Assembly: GCF_000463115.2 (NCBI RefSeq)
Contig: NZ_AWFX01000026.1
Span: forward strand, 45,028 to 109,027
From: Franconibacter helveticus LMG 23732
GTDB taxonomy: Bacteria; Pseudomonadota; Gammaproteobacteria; Enterobacterales; Enterobacteriaceae
Length of the DNA stretch: 64,000 nt
Reading direction: 5' to 3'
Shown: piece by piece, positions 1-8,796 of the stretch
How positions within the stretch are numbered: the stretch's first letter is position 1
Layout of the letters: each line of letters begins with the position of its first letter
Notes under the pieces: generated by a model
The model's database searches: none
Told to the model about the DNA's origin: nothing
What the model saw: only the letters and a program-made list of their open reading frames with translations
Position numbers and translations under genes: made by a program

Positions 1-2081
1 GACACATCGTCATAAATTTCTGAAAGCAGAACGCCGCCGAACCGCTCCGCCAGCGCGTTCAGACGGGCGTCGTCGGCGCCGCCAGGCTGGCTCAAACGTT
101 CGATTTCTTCATCAACCGCACGCTTACGCCCACCCACTTCGTCACGCTCAACGATGGCTTCGCGCTCGCGCTCCAGCAGTTGTTGTAGATATTCCGTGAC
201 CTGCTGGCCCGACTCAAACGTCTCGCCGCTCTGCTCGCTTATCTGGTTAAGGCTGCTTTGCGCCGCAAGCCAAACCGGCGCGCGGCTGTTCAGGCTTTTG
301 ATGCGCGCCTGAAGCTGCTCCAGCTCCTGGCGCAGCGTCATGCGCTGTTCGCCAGCCTGAGAAACGCTGTCGGAGAGCGACGCGATTTGCGCTTCCAGCT
401 CCTGATGCAGCGCTTCAAGTTCGTCCGGCTCAAAATGCCTGCCTTGTCGCTTGCAAAATTCCGCCAGCAGACGTTCCGCTTCCTGCTGCTCGCGCAGACG
501 CTGCTCAAGTTCCGCAAGGCGCATGCGCAGCGGCTGCACCTGTTCGGCAAGATGGCGCTGTTGGCTGGCGTCGCGCAGCAGTTCGCGGGCGACGCTCCAG
601 GCGTCTGAGCGGCTGACAGGACCGTTAATTGCGATAACCAGCTGGTAAGCCTGCTCAAACTGATTATGCGCCGCCTGGACCACGCTCATTTTCTGCTCAA
701 GCGTGAGCAGCGTTTCCGTGGCCTCCTGCTCTTTTGCCTGGAACGTCTCCAGCCATTCAGCGGCGCTGTCGGCATTAAGGTCAGGCAAGTGGCAGAGTTC
801 GCGCGCGCGGTTAAGCGCCGTCAATGCCTGCTGATACTGAATAGCGCGCGTCTGCTGTACGTCCAGCGCCTGTTGATAGTCGGCGAGCTGGTTTTTGAGT
901 TCATCAACTTCAAGCTCGGCGGCTTCGGCGCGCGCCTCGTTCTCTTCCTGCTGCCCGGCAGCTTCGGCCACCACTTCGTTTTGCTCTTCCAGACGAATTT
1001 GCAGCTCGTCGAGATCCGCCTCGTAGCGCTCAATTTTTTCCTGCTGGCGCAGCGCGGTTTGCACCAGGTTCAGGTGATCGCTCGCCGCCTGGTAATCGGT
1101 CTCCAGGTCGCCTTCCGCCCCGGCGTGTTCCGCCAGTTCGCGCGCCATATCGACATGCTTGTACTGTTCAGCCGCCAGTTGCTTACGGCTGGTAAAAAGC
1201 TCACGGCGATATTCGATAGCTTTATCAAGATGAATGCGGCGCTCGTTGGCATGACGCATATAGTCCGCCGCCACATAGTTGGTGGCTTCGGAGATCAAGT
1301 GCTTAAAGAGATCGCGGTCAGACTGAGTGACGCGGATGGCTTCCAGCGTCATGCGGTTTTCCCGCAGCGCCGCTTCCATATCCTGGAACGCTTTGCGCAC
1401 GCCGCTGTTTTCCGGCAACAGATAGTCGCGCAGCGAGCGGGTAATGGCGCTGGAAATCCCGCCGTAGAGCGACGCTTCAATCAGACGATAATATTTGCTG
1501 CGGTCGGAAGCGGAGCGCAGACGACGCGCCACAATCCCCAGATCGAACATCAGGGAGTGGTAATCGGTAATGGAGTTGAACTGCTTAAACTGTACCCCTT
1601 CCATCGCGTCGATTTTGTCTTTCAGCTCGTTCAACGTCAGCACGCGCGCCTGGCGTTCATTCAGCGTTTCCGTCAGAAGCTGCGTTGGCAGCAGGCCGCT
1701 CGGTAAGCCCTGAATAGCGAAAGGTTTGATATCAACTTTACGATCGCGACCGGCGATTTGCTGGAGGCGAACGCCCACCAGCACGCGCTGGTGGCGGGAG
1801 TTAATGACGTCCAGTACCGAGTAGCAAACGCCTGCTTTGAGTTTCCCGTGCAGACCTTTGTCACGGGAACCCGACGTCGCGCCGGCTTCGGTCGTGTTAC
1901 GAAAGTGCAGCAGCGTCAGGTCCGGGATTAGCGCCGTAACAAACGCCGCCATGGTCGTGGATTTACCTGCGCCGTTGCCGCCGGAAAGCGTGGTGACCAG
2001 TTCATCCAGATCAAACGTCCGAGCGAAAAAGCCGTTCCAGTTGATAAGCGTCAGTGAGCGAAATTTACCGCGTTCAATCAT
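1..2081 (-). CDS. mukB: Chromosome partition protein MukB, N-terminal part (cut by window edge)
   Basis: SMC-like ATPase subunit of the MukBEF condensin, which compacts and segregates the nucleoid. About 693 codons are present, against roughly 1486 residues in the complete E. coli protein; the C-terminal half lies beyond base 1. The start is ATG at 2081-2079. A Walker A loop (GGNGAGKST, residues 34-42) is clear in the N-terminal ATPase head. From about residue 300 onward the sequence is Glu/Gln/Ala-rich heptad-like coiled coil, as expected for the arm leading to the hinge. The start overlaps the last 8 bases of mukE, which suggests translational coupling at the end of the cmoM-mukF-mukE-mukB operon. 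Identification is near certain; only truncation by the window is unusual. Confidence 0.97.
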   Translation of the reverse strand, partial: MIERGKFRSLTLINWNGFFARTFDLDELVTTLSGGNGAGKSTTMAAFVTALIPDLTLLHFRNTTEAGATSGSRDKGLHGKLKAGVCYSVLDVINSRHQRVLVGVRLQQIAGRDRKVDIKPFAIQGLPSGLLPTQLLTETLNERQARVLTLNELKDKIDAMEGVQFKQFNSITDYHSLMFDLGIVARRLRSASDRSKYYRLIEASLYGGISSAITRSLRDYLLPENSGVRKAFQDMEAALRENRMTLEAIRVTQSDRDLFKHLISEATNYVAADYMRHANERRIHLDKAIEYRRELFTSRKQLAAEQYKHVDMARELAEHAGAEGDLETDYQAASDHLNLVQTALRQQEKIERYEADLDELQIRLEEQNEVVAEAAGQQEENEARAEAAELEVDELKNQLADYQQALDVQQTRAIQYQQALTALNRARELCHLPDLNADSAAEWLETFQAKEQEATETLLTLEQKMSVVQAAHNQFEQAYQLVIAINGPVSRSDAWSVARELLRDASQQRHLAEQVQPLRMRLAELEQRLREQQEAERLLAEFCKRQGRHFEPDELEALHQELEAQIASLSDSVSQAGEQRMTLRQELEQLQARIKSLNSRAPVWLAAQSSLNQISEQSGETFESGQQVTEYLQQLLEREREAIVERDEVGGRKRAVDEEIERLSQPGGADDARLNALAERFGGVLLSEIYDDV

Positions 2082-2784
2082 TCTCTTCCTCTCCGCGTTC
2101 CGTCTGGTTGTCGTCATTTTCGTCGTTGAGTTGCAGATGGTTCTCAACCGGCATCGCTTCGCCGTCGCGGATCATGCGCAGTTGCGCCTCGCGCGGATCG
2201 TCGCCGCTGCGCACGTCGGCGCCAAAACGGAAGACTGATTCGGTAATGCGGAATTTGCTGCTGTCATGGCCCATAAACCAGACCATGCCCAGGCGGCGCA
2301 GGCGGTTAAGCGAAGAACGCACTTTTTCCTGCAATTTCTGCCTGTCGAGATCGGAGCCGGTTGAACGGTTGTTCACAAGCTTAAGCAGCTTGCCTTCATC
2401 CGCCAGCGCCAGCAGTTCATCATAGAGTTCCTGCTGGGTGAAAATGCCTTCGTTAGCGAGACGCTCCGGGCTGAGATAGAGGTAGCAGAGGATCTTGCCC
2501 ACCATCATATCCAGCTCGGAGAGCACCGAGCGGGGAATAAGCGTAGTGGAGCGCGGGCGAAGGTAGAAAAACCCTTCCGGCGCGCGCACCAGCTCTACAT
2601 TATAACGGCCATAAAACTCTTCCAGCTCATGCTGGAAATCCATTAAAAAAGCGTGATTATCCAGCTCTTCCAGGCCAATGTGACGCCCGGCGCGAAGCTG
2701 GCTGTCGAGCGCCGGAAACAGCGGGTTCGCCAGCGCCTGCGCCAGTTTAACCGGCATCACTTGTTCAATATTTGTCAATGACAT
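2074..2784 (-). CDS. mukE: Chromosome partition protein MukE
   Basis: Winged-helix (kite) subunit of MukBEF. It dimerises, binds the MukF middle region and bridges to the MukB heads. The protein has 236 residues from ATG at 2784 ([14 protein letters not shown]), close to the roughly 234 of E. coli. The frame stays open upstream to 2904, but those 40 codons lie inside mukF and do not match MukE, so I use the internal ATG. The conserved segments [14 protein letters not shown] and [14 protein letters not shown] are visible, and the tail is very acidic. It overlaps the mukF end by 20 bases and the mukB start by 8, a tightly coupled operon. Confidence 0.97.
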   Translation of the reverse strand: MSLTNIEQVMPVKLAQALANPLFPALDSQLRAGRHIGLEELDNHAFLMDFQHELEEFYGRYNVELVRAPEGFFYLRPRSTTLIPRSVLSELDMMVGKILCYLYLSPERLANEGIFTQQELYDELLALADEGKLLKLVNNRSTGSDLDRQKLQEKVRSSLNRLRRLGMVWFMGHDSSKFRITESVFRFGADVRSGDDPREAQLRMIRDGEAMPVENHLQLNDENDDNQTERGEEEND

Positions 2785-4087
2785 GCGCCTGTACCTTGGC
2801 TCCGTAATCATTAATGAGCTGCCATTTCGCCGGCAGCCCTGTAAAGTCGGCTTCCGCCACACCAAGCCGTACGGCCTGGTCGACGACGATACGCGCCACA
2901 TCAAAATGGCGCGCGCGTGGGAATTGCGCCAGATAGTCGCGCATCACAATCCCGAGATCCAGCGGCTGTTGGCTGGATTTAAAGACCTCAAGCTGCGCCT
3001 CGATCATCGCCGCCAGCTGTTCGCGGATCTCGTTAAACTCTTCAAACTCAAGATCGGGCGGCAACTCGCCGGTGACTTCTTCATCGCGCAGCGCCATCTC
3101 TTCATCGCGCATATCAAGCAGACGTTCGGCGTTGGCATGCGTTAATGCCCACGGCGCATCGAAGTAACTCTGCACGGACTGACGCAGACGCTGGGCGAAG
3201 ACGCGGTTTTTATCCATATCGATAGCGGTGCGGATAAATTTATGCACGTGTCGGTCGTAACCAATCCAGAGATCGATAGCCTGCTGGCCCCAACTGATAA
3301 TGCGATCGAGTTTGCTTTGCAAATCAAACACCAGACGGTCGATAAAATCCAGGTCGTCGCGGCCAAGCGTCGCTTCCTGGATCATCAACAAATTGGCTTG
3401 CAGCTTATCGCCTGCTGCTTCCAGCGTATCCTGTAGTTCACGCAGCGTGCCTGACGTTTCAGAAAGCAAAAGCTCGCAGCTGGAGATAGCCGCGCGCCAG
3501 TCTTTATTAAGCAACTGGGCGATATCGTCTTTCACCAGCTGCTGCTGCTCATCCATAATGCGCTGGGTTAAATCGATACTGTCGAAAATCTCTGCTACCG
3601 AATATTTCAGCGGCGCGTAAACGTTGCGATGCCAGTGAAATTCATCGCCATTTTCCTGGGCCGCGTCGGCGGCGCGTTTCAACTCGCCTGCTACAATAGA
3701 AAGCTGCATGGAAAGACGCAGCGTGGAGAACTCGCGCTGGCGAATGTAGTAGTCGGTAATGCCGATGCCGAGCGGCGTCAGGCGGTAAATGGCGTTTCCT
3801 TCCGCCTGCTCGCTGGTGAAGCGGTTAAGCAGGCGCTGGCGCACCATATCATTGATGGCGTTATTGGCGCGCTGAGCCACGGTTTCGGTCGTCTGCTCGA
3901 ACGCATCGCTGACGTGGCGAAATGCGTCGACCAGTTCCCCTTCGCTCATTTCGCCATCCAGACGTTCGCCGTTAAGCGTGGCGACAGCCAGCAAAAAAGC
4001 CAGCCGGTCAACCGGAAGCTGGATGGAAAAATCATTTTTCCTGGCCCAGGCAACCAGTTCGGGGACTGTCTGGGAAAAAGTACTCAT
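2765..4087 (-). CDS. mukF: Chromosome partition protein MukF (kleisin)
   Basis: Kleisin subunit of MukBEF, linking the two MukB heads and carrying MukE. It has 440 residues, the same length as E. coli MukF. The N-terminal winged-helix dimerisation domain comes first, followed by a long helical middle region (about 110-320), an acidic linker around residues 330-350 and a C-terminal winged helix that contacts MukB. The ATG at 4087 follows the cmoM stop by only 3 bases, and the 3' end overlaps mukE by 20 bases. This conserved gene order supports coordinated production of the three subunits. Confidence 0.97.
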   Translation of the reverse strand: MSTFSQTVPELVAWARKNDFSIQLPVDRLAFLLAVATLNGERLDGEMSEGELVDAFRHVSDAFEQTTETVAQRANNAINDMVRQRLLNRFTSEQAEGNAIYRLTPLGIGITDYYIRQREFSTLRLSMQLSIVAGELKRAADAAQENGDEFHWHRNVYAPLKYSVAEIFDSIDLTQRIMDEQQQLVKDDIAQLLNKDWRAAISSCELLLSETSGTLRELQDTLEAAGDKLQANLLMIQEATLGRDDLDFIDRLVFDLQSKLDRIISWGQQAIDLWIGYDRHVHKFIRTAIDMDKNRVFAQRLRQSVQSYFDAPWALTHANAERLLDMRDEEMALRDEEVTGELPPDLEFEEFNEIREQLAAMIEAQLEVFKSSQQPLDLGIVMRDYLAQFPRARHFDVARIVVDQAVRLGVAEADFTGLPAKWQLINDYGAKVQAHVIDKY

Positions 4088-4090
4088 AGT

Positions 4091-4870
4091 TTATCCTTGG
4101 GTCTCCGGCTTAAACGCAGTGACATGAATATAACGGCCCAGACTTATCCAGGGCTCCTGTCGACAGTAACGCGTTTCAAGCTCAAGCAGCGTCTCGTAAT
4201 CGTCGCGCTGCTGGTGTTTTTCACGCAAATAATCGTGGAAAACCCGCACGCCGGTTTTGCTGGCCATCCGCCAGCCAATCTCTTCAAGCCAGCCATAGAC
4301 CTGCTGCGGCTCGCGCGGGTAATCGGGTGAAAGCGAACGTTTTTTCTTCTTCGGCATCCCCTGCTGCACATAGGGAAAATTGCCTGCCACCATGTTGTGC
4401 ATCAGCAAGCCGTGGGCATTGTAAAACATCAACGAGAGCGCGCCGCCAGGGGCGAGACAGCGCCAGAGGTGCTCCAGCACCGCTTTCGGCTCCGCCACCC
4501 ATTCGAGCACAGCGTGAAACAATATCAGATCAACCGGGCTTTCCAAATGTTGAGCCGCATCCTGAGCGGCGCATTGTACAAAATGCATGTTCTCGCTCAC
4601 ACCTTCCTGTAAGGCATGTTGACGCGCGCGGGCAATCATTTCGGCAGAGAGATCGCATAGCGTAACCTGATGACCCAGCTTCGCCACGCGACAGGCGGTT
4701 TGCCCTTCTCCGCCGCCGGCGTCAAGGACGCGCAGCGGGCGCTGCGGCAGGCTTGCGAACAACATGTCGAGATCCTGCCAGAGGATCGCCTGGCGCAGTT
4801 GCCCTTTTGTTGTACCGTATATGTTGCGCGAAAACTTTTCGGCAATGTCATCAAAATTGCGATCCCGCAT
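4091..4870 (-). CDS. cmoM: tRNA 5-carboxymethoxyuridine methyltransferase CmoM (SmtA)
   Basis: S-adenosylmethionine-dependent methyltransferase that converts cmo5U at the wobble position of some tRNAs to its methyl ester. It has 259 residues from ATG at 4870 (MRDRNFDDIAEKFSRN). An in-frame upstream ATG at 4903 would add 11 residues that E. coli CmoM lacks. The class I SAM-binding loop VLDAGGGEGQ sits at residues 48-57, and PVDLILFHAVLEWV is the post-motif. It is the first gene of the mukFEB operon and is divergent from elyC, so 4871-4999 should hold both promoters. The link between tRNA modification and muk is positional only. Confidence 0.95.
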   Translation of the reverse strand: MRDRNFDDIAEKFSRNIYGTTKGQLRQAILWQDLDMLFASLPQRPLRVLDAGGGEGQTACRVAKLGHQVTLCDLSAEMIARARQHALQEGVSENMHFVQCAAQDAAQHLESPVDLILFHAVLEWVAEPKAVLEHLWRCLAPGGALSLMFYNAHGLLMHNMVAGNFPYVQQGMPKKKKRSLSPDYPREPQQVYGWLEEIGWRMASKTGVRVFHDYLREKHQQRDDYETLLELETRYCRQEPWISLGRYIHVTAFKPETQG

Positions 4871-4999
4871 AGGTACAACTCCACCAAAAAAGGTTTCCGA
4901 CAAAGGCGCTATTTTGTCACAGCCGTGCGGAGAATGAACCCATTCGGAGTAAGATCGCGGGCGTTTGTCTGCCGTATGGTTAAAAAAGGAACCAGACCC

Positions 5000-5779
5000 A
5001 TGCTGTTTACGCTAAAAAAATTTATTGGCGGCCTGATGCTGCCCCTTCCCTTCCTGCTGCTGGTAATGGCGCTGGCGCTGGTGCTGCTGTGGTGGAGCCG
5101 CTGGCAGAAAACCGCAAAGGGTCTGCTGACGGCAAGCTGGTTCGCGCTGTTCCTGCTGAGTCTGCAACCGGTGACGGACAGGCTGCTAAAGCCCATTGAA
5201 TCGGCTTACCCCACCTGGCGCGGCCAGGAAAAAGTCAATTATGTGGTTGTGCTGGGAGGCGGTTACACCTGGAACCCGGCCTGGGCGCCCAGTTCCAATC
5301 TTATTAATAACAGCTTGCCGCGTGTGACCGAAGGGATACGCCTGTGGCACGCTAATCCTGGCGCAAAATTAGTCTTTACCGGCGCCCCTGCAAAGACGAA
5401 CCCCGTCAGCACCGCAGAAGCAGGCGCGCGCGTTGCGCAGAGTCTTGGCGTTCCGCGCAGCGATATCATTACGCTTGATACGCCGCGGGATACAGAAGAA
5501 GAGGCGGCGGCGGTAGCAAAGGCTATCGGGCATCAGCCATTTTTACTGGTGACATCCGCTTCGCACCTGCCGCGAGCGATGCGTTTTTTTCAACATCAGG
5601 GATTAAAACCGATACCGGCGCCGGCGAACCAAATGGCTATTGAGTCGCCGCTCAACCCCTGGGAGCGGGTTATCCCCTCGCCGCTGTGGCTGATGCACAG
5701 CGACCGGGTAGGTTATGAGACGCTCGGCAGGATCTGGCAATGGCTTAAGGGCGCGTCAGGCGACCCAGGGAAGCAGTGA
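5000..5779 (+). CDS. elyC: Envelope biogenesis factor ElyC (DUF218 protein)
   Basis: Inner-membrane protein with a periplasmic DUF218 domain, required in E. coli for normal peptidoglycan assembly at low temperature. It has 259 residues, starting at ATG 5000 after an AGGA ribosome site; the frame is open further upstream, but only through sequence antisense to cmoM. Two hydrophobic segments (about 10-30 and 38-55) precede the DUF218 core, which shows VVVLGGG near residue 80, FTGAP near 130 and TSASHLPRA near 185. Its last 24 bases overlap the 3' end of the convergent gene ycbJ. Confidence 0.94.
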   Translation: MLFTLKKFIGGLMLPLPFLLLVMALALVLLWWSRWQKTAKGLLTASWFALFLLSLQPVTDRLLKPIESAYPTWRGQEKVNYVVVLGGGYTWNPAWAPSSNLINNSLPRVTEGIRLWHANPGAKLVFTGAPAKTNPVSTAEAGARVAQSLGVPRSDIITLDTPRDTEEEAAAVAKAIGHQPFLLVTSASHLPRAMRFFQHQGLKPIPAPANQMAIESPLNPWERVIPSPLWLMHSDRVGYETLGRIWQWLKGASGDPGKQ

Positions 5780-6649
5780 TTTCGACGCCGTTTCGAAGGC
5801 GGCGCGATTCATTTTGCCCGTTTGCAGAAGCTGCGCCACTTCGTCCCATAGTACGTAAAGCCATCGACGCCAGAGGAACGATTCCGCCACCGGCGCGTGT
5901 CGCAGATAGTGCCAGAACAGGCTTTCCGCCAGCGGCGTGTCGAAGAGGCGAAACAGTTCATATTCACGCGGCGCCCACAAGATAACGCCCGGGCTTACCA
6001 TCGCCAGAAGCTGATCGCTTCTGGCGTCTTTCAGCATGCTTCGCAGACTGAAATGACCATGAATTAATACGCAATTATCGCTAAAACCGGCGAACATCTC
6101 GTCTAAACACTCTCGGGTGCGGAACAATATCCGGCGGTCCTGCATGGTCAGACCGGTATTTTTATACTGGTTGAGCGTGCTCCAGAGCACTTCCACGCGC
6201 TGACGATACCATGAAGGCCAGATGTTCTCCTGGGTGCTGTCGACATTGCCTACGCAGCCATGGCTGTCGACCCGGTGCCAGGCCAGCAGCGCCTCGACAA
6301 TCTGATCTTTCAGCTGTTCCCAGCGTTCCGGCGTGCGGGAGGGCGCTTCTACCGGCACGCCGCGCAACCTTTCCATTAGCAGGACGTCCGGCCCCGGATG
6401 CTCCTCATGCGTCATCACGCCATACACGACCGGCATGCGTACCGTTCCGGAACGCGCAAGCATTGAAATTTTCCAGGCCAGCTGTCTGGCAAGTCCCGGC
6501 GTGGTAAAGCTCCTGGCGAGCAGCGGCATCGGGTTGCCGTGACTGTCATACAGCGACCAGAGCGCCGTATCGGGTTTCTCAGTTATGCATTCAAGACGGC
6601 TTAGCTTTTCGCCTAACAGATGACTCAGTTCCGCACGCAGTTGCTCCAT
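5756..6649 (-). CDS. ycbJ: YcbJ, aminoglycoside-phosphotransferase-like protein, probably a pseudokinase
   Basis: A 297-residue protein matching E. coli YcbJ in length and sequence. Its fold family is APH/choline-kinase-like, but the catalytic motifs look degenerate. Where the family has HxDxxxxN, this protein reads HGHFSLRS (197-204), with His in place of the catalytic Asp and Ser in place of Asn. The following metal-binding Asp region reads GVILWAP (221-227), with no Asp. The N-terminal half (MPLLARSF, DVLLMERLRG) resembles the ATP-binding lobe. No biochemical function is known to me; a binding or regulatory role fits better than phosphotransfer. It converges on elyC with a 24-base overlap. 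Confidence 0.9.
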   Translation of the reverse strand: MEQLRAELSHLLGEKLSRLECITEKPDTALWSLYDSHGNPMPLLARSFTTPGLARQLAWKISMLARSGTVRMPVVYGVMTHEEHPGPDVLLMERLRGVPVEAPSRTPERWEQLKDQIVEALLAWHRVDSHGCVGNVDSTQENIWPSWYRQRVEVLWSTLNQYKNTGLTMQDRRILFRTRECLDEMFAGFSDNCVLIHGHFSLRSMLKDARSDQLLAMVSPGVILWAPREYELFRLFDTPLAESLFWHYLRHAPVAESFLWRRWLYVLWDEVAQLLQTGKMNRAAFETASKSLLPWVA

Positions 6650-6720
6650 TTCCCGTTACCCTTATAAATACTGGTACTTTTTATAATGGGCGTCCTTTCG
6701 CGAGATGTCATCTGATGAGA

Positions 6721-7167
6721 TCAAGAAGCAGGCTGATTACCGCTTAACCGATACAGCGGCAGATGGCCGGTAAGTTTATTGATTTTCTTTTTAGGTCCCA
6801 GCAACCCGACCGCCGCCAGCCCAATCGCCTCGCTTCGCGCCTGTGATATCCGCTCGCCATATTCTTCATAGGTTTTGCAAGACTGCGCCAGCGTGCTGAA
6901 GGGCATGACCAGAATCTCCGGGTCGGATAACGCGCGGGCGAGCGTGGTGGTGAGCGGCTCCTCCTGCGTAAGCAAAATGGGTAAAGGCGCGTAGATAACC
7001 CCAGGATAAACGACCCCATCCTGGCTTTGCATCTCTGGTCCTACCAGATTATCCACCTGCCTGCCAAGGCTCACGCCGATAACGCTTGCCGCATTTATAG
7101 CGAGCCCCGGCGTTAACGTTTTCTCGACGATAATGGCGCATTTATGCTGGCTTGCATCGAATTTCAT
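6721..7167 (-). CDS. DUF2000 family protein of unknown function
   Basis: A 148-residue soluble protein that I recognise as DUF2000 (MKFDASQHKCAIIVEKTL at the N-terminus). No signal peptide, membrane segment or catalytic motif is apparent; one Cys lies at residue 10 and another near 97. It is transcribed away from an AsnC/Lrp-type regulator, with a 140-base shared intergenic region at 7168-7307. That arrangement is typical of a regulator and its target. The pair does not occur between ycbJ and kdsB in E. coli K-12, so it is an accessory insertion in a conserved neighbourhood. Base composition resembles the flanks, which argues against very recent transfer. Function unknown. Confidence 0.8.
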   Translation of the reverse strand: MKFDASQHKCAIIVEKTLTPGLAINAASVIGVSLGRQVDNLVGPEMQSQDGVVYPGVIYAPLPILLTQEEPLTTTLARALSDPEILVMPFSTLAQSCKTYEEYGERISQARSEAIGLAAVGLLGPKKKINKLTGHLPLYRLSGNQPAS

Positions 7168-7307
7168 GTCGTCATCCTTACTCTGTTTAAATGTGTTAAG
7201 TGAAAAGAGAGTGTGACGCAGAAACAGCGGTTAAACTGACCTAATCTTGTTCTCTTTTTTATTAGTATGAAAAATATTTTCGCTTTCACGGTCAAAAAGG
7301 AAAAATC
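7168..7307. promoter_or_regulatory. Divergent promoter region between DUF2000 gene and AsnC-type regulator
   Basis: AT-rich 140-base spacer that must hold the promoters of both genes. It contains a perfect AAAATATTTT palindrome at 7271-7280 and a spaced inverted pair, GAAAAGAGA (7202-7210) and TCTCTTTT (7251-7258). Either could be an operator for the adjacent regulator, because AsnC/Lrp proteins favour AT-rich, loosely symmetric sites. The regulator's ribosome site, AAAGGAAAAATC, precedes its ATG at 7308. The operator assignment is inference. Confidence 0.45.
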
Positions 7308-7787
7308 ATGCCAGAAGTGGACTTAACGTCTGTTGATGTCACGTTACTGACTCTGCTGCAAAACGATGCGCGTATAACGAACCAGACGCTGGCCGAAGCC
7401 GTAAACCTTTCGGCTTCGCCCTGCTGGAGAAAAGTGCGAAGGCTTGAAGAAGAGAAAGTGATTCTGGGATATCACGCTGCGCTGGACAGGCGGAAAATTG
7501 GTCTTGGCGTAATGGTGTTTGTCCGGGTCAGCATCGACAGCCACAGCGAAGCGCAGGCGCGCAAGTTTGAACAGGAAGTTCAGGAGCTGGAAAATGTGGT
7601 GGCCTGTTATAGCATTGGCGGCGACGCCGATTTTTTATTGCAGGTGGTCGCGCAAAGCCTGGATGCTTATTCCGATTTCGCCATGTCAGTGCTGCGCCGC
7701 CTGCCAGGCATTAAAGCGATGCAGAGCATGTTCGTTTTAAAAGAGATAAAACCCTTCACCACGCTTCCGGTTAGCGCTTCGCAATAA
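7308..7787 (+). CDS. Lrp/AsnC family transcriptional regulator
   Basis: A 159-residue regulator with an N-terminal AsnC helix-turn-helix (about residues 8-60; LLQNDARITNQTLAEAVNLS, then CWRKVRRLEEE) and a C-terminal RAM ligand-binding domain (about 70-145, including SIGGDADFLLQVV). It is clearly distinct from the true Lrp elsewhere in this window (37208-37702). It probably senses an amino acid or related small molecule and controls the divergent DUF2000 gene, itself, or both; this is inferred from layout. A strong hairpin terminator follows the stop, shared with kdsB on the other strand. Confidence 0.88.
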   Translation: MPEVDLTSVDVTLLTLLQNDARITNQTLAEAVNLSASPCWRKVRRLEEEKVILGYHAALDRRKIGLGVMVFVRVSIDSHSEAQARKFEQEVQELENVVACYSIGGDADFLLQVVAQSLDAYSDFAMSVLRRLPGIKAMQSMFVLKEIKPFTTLPVSASQ

Positions 7788-7791
7788 GGTT

Positions 7792-7821
7792 AAAAAAACC
7801 GGCGCTATGGCCGGTTTTTTT
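7792..7821. terminator. Bidirectional terminator between AsnC-type regulator and kdsB
   Basis: Stem AAACCGGC / GCCGGTTT-like arms around a short CTATG-type loop, flanked by A-tracts on the left and T-tracts on the right. It would work in both directions and overlaps the kdsB stop codon by two bases. Confidence 0.8.
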
Positions 7822-8566
7822 AACGCATCTCTTTACGCACGCGCTCCAGATCTTCAGGGGTGTCAACGCCAGTACCGGGCACTTCCTGCGCAACATCGAC
7901 ATGAATTTTTTCACCGTACCAGAGCACGCGTAACTGCTCCAGCATCTCGATACGCTCAAGCTGGCTTGGTTGCCAGGTTACGTAGCGGCGAATAAAGCCA
8001 GCGCGATAGCCGTAAATGCCGATATGGCGCAGCAGCGTATCGCCGATAGCCTCATGAGACTGCGCGAAACGATCGCGATCCCAGGGGATGGTGGCGCGAG
8101 AAAAATAGAGCGCATTGCCTTCAGCATCGCGCACCACTTTTACCGCGTTCGGGTTGAATGCTTCTTCCGCTGAGCTAATGGGAACGGCAAGCGTCGCCAT
8201 ACCAGCAGCGCTTCGGGAAAGGTTATCGGCAAGCTGGCGGATGATGGCGGGCGGAATAGCGGGTTCATCGCCCTGCACGTTAACAATAACGGTATCATCT
8301 GCGAAACCGCATTTTTCAACCACTTCCGCCAGGCGTTCCGTACCGGACTGATGGTCGGCGCGCGTCATGCAGACTTCACCGCCAGCAGATTCCACAGCAC
8401 GGGCTACTTCTTCGTGATCGGTCGCGACGATAATGCGTTCAGCGCCAGATTCACGGGCGCGCTCAAGCACGTGTACTATCATCGGCTTGCCGTTAATATC
8501 CACCAGCGGTTTACCCGGCAGACGTGTCGAAGCGTAGCGAGCAGGGATAATAACGACGAAACTCAT
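7820..8566 (-). CDS. kdsB: 3-deoxy-manno-octulosonate cytidylyltransferase (CMP-Kdo synthetase)
   Basis: Activates Kdo with CTP to give CMP-Kdo, the donor for the inner core of lipopolysaccharide; cytoplasmic. It has 248 residues, the usual length. The N-terminal nucleotide-binding motif [16 protein letters not shown] (6-21) is intact, as is NVQGDEP (96-102) with the Mg-binding Asp100, and the C-terminal [11 protein letters not shown]. Its start overlaps the ycaR stop by 4 bases, so the two are translationally coupled. It ends at a bidirectional terminator shared with the AsnC-type gene. Confidence 0.97.
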   Translation of the reverse strand: MSFVVIIPARYASTRLPGKPLVDINGKPMIVHVLERARESGAERIIVATDHEEVARAVESAGGEVCMTRADHQSGTERLAEVVEKCGFADDTVIVNVQGDEPAIPPAIIRQLADNLSRSAAGMATLAVPISSAEEAFNPNAVKVVRDAEGNALYFSRATIPWDRDRFAQSHEAIGDTLLRHIGIYGYRAGFIRRYVTWQPSQLERIEMLEQLRVLWYGEKIHVDVAQEVPGTGVDTPEDLERVRKEMR

Positions 8567-8745
8567 GGCCTGGTCTCTTCAGCGGTGAGCGAACGGGCTT
8601 CATTTTCCAGTAAAACGGGAATGCCGTCGCGCAGCGGGAAAGCCAGACTGTCCGTTTTGCAGATGAGTTCTTGTTTTTCCTGATTGAAATAGAGTTTGCC
8701 GTTACACACCGGGCAAGCGATGATTTCCAGTAAACGATGATCCAT
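8563..8745 (-). CDS. ycaR: YcaR, small Trm112-like zinc-ribbon protein (UPF0434)
   Basis: A 60-residue protein beginning [18 protein letters not shown]. One CPVC pair (Cys11, Cys14) gives a half zinc-knuckle resembling the Trm112/UPF0434 fold. The second pair of cysteines seen in some relatives is not present in full; only one further Cys occurs, near residue 29. It sits directly before kdsB with a 4-base overlap, as in other enterics, which suggests a conserved but poorly understood link to LPS precursor synthesis or to a partner methyltransferase. Function uncertain; gene identity is secure. Confidence 0.92.
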   Translation of the reverse strand: MDHRLLEIIACPVCNGKLYFNQEKQELICKTDSLAFPLRDGIPVLLENEARSLTAEETRP

Positions 8746-8796
8746 AGTAACTCCTGATAACGCGGAATATTATTTCTTAGAGGATATCACAAGCGT

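Noticed and set aside
666..1706. Long open frame on the plus strand inside mukB
   Set aside because: It is exactly antisense to the MukB coiled coil, has a low-complexity Arg/Gln/Leu composition and resembles no family; GC-rich coding DNA often leaves such shadows.
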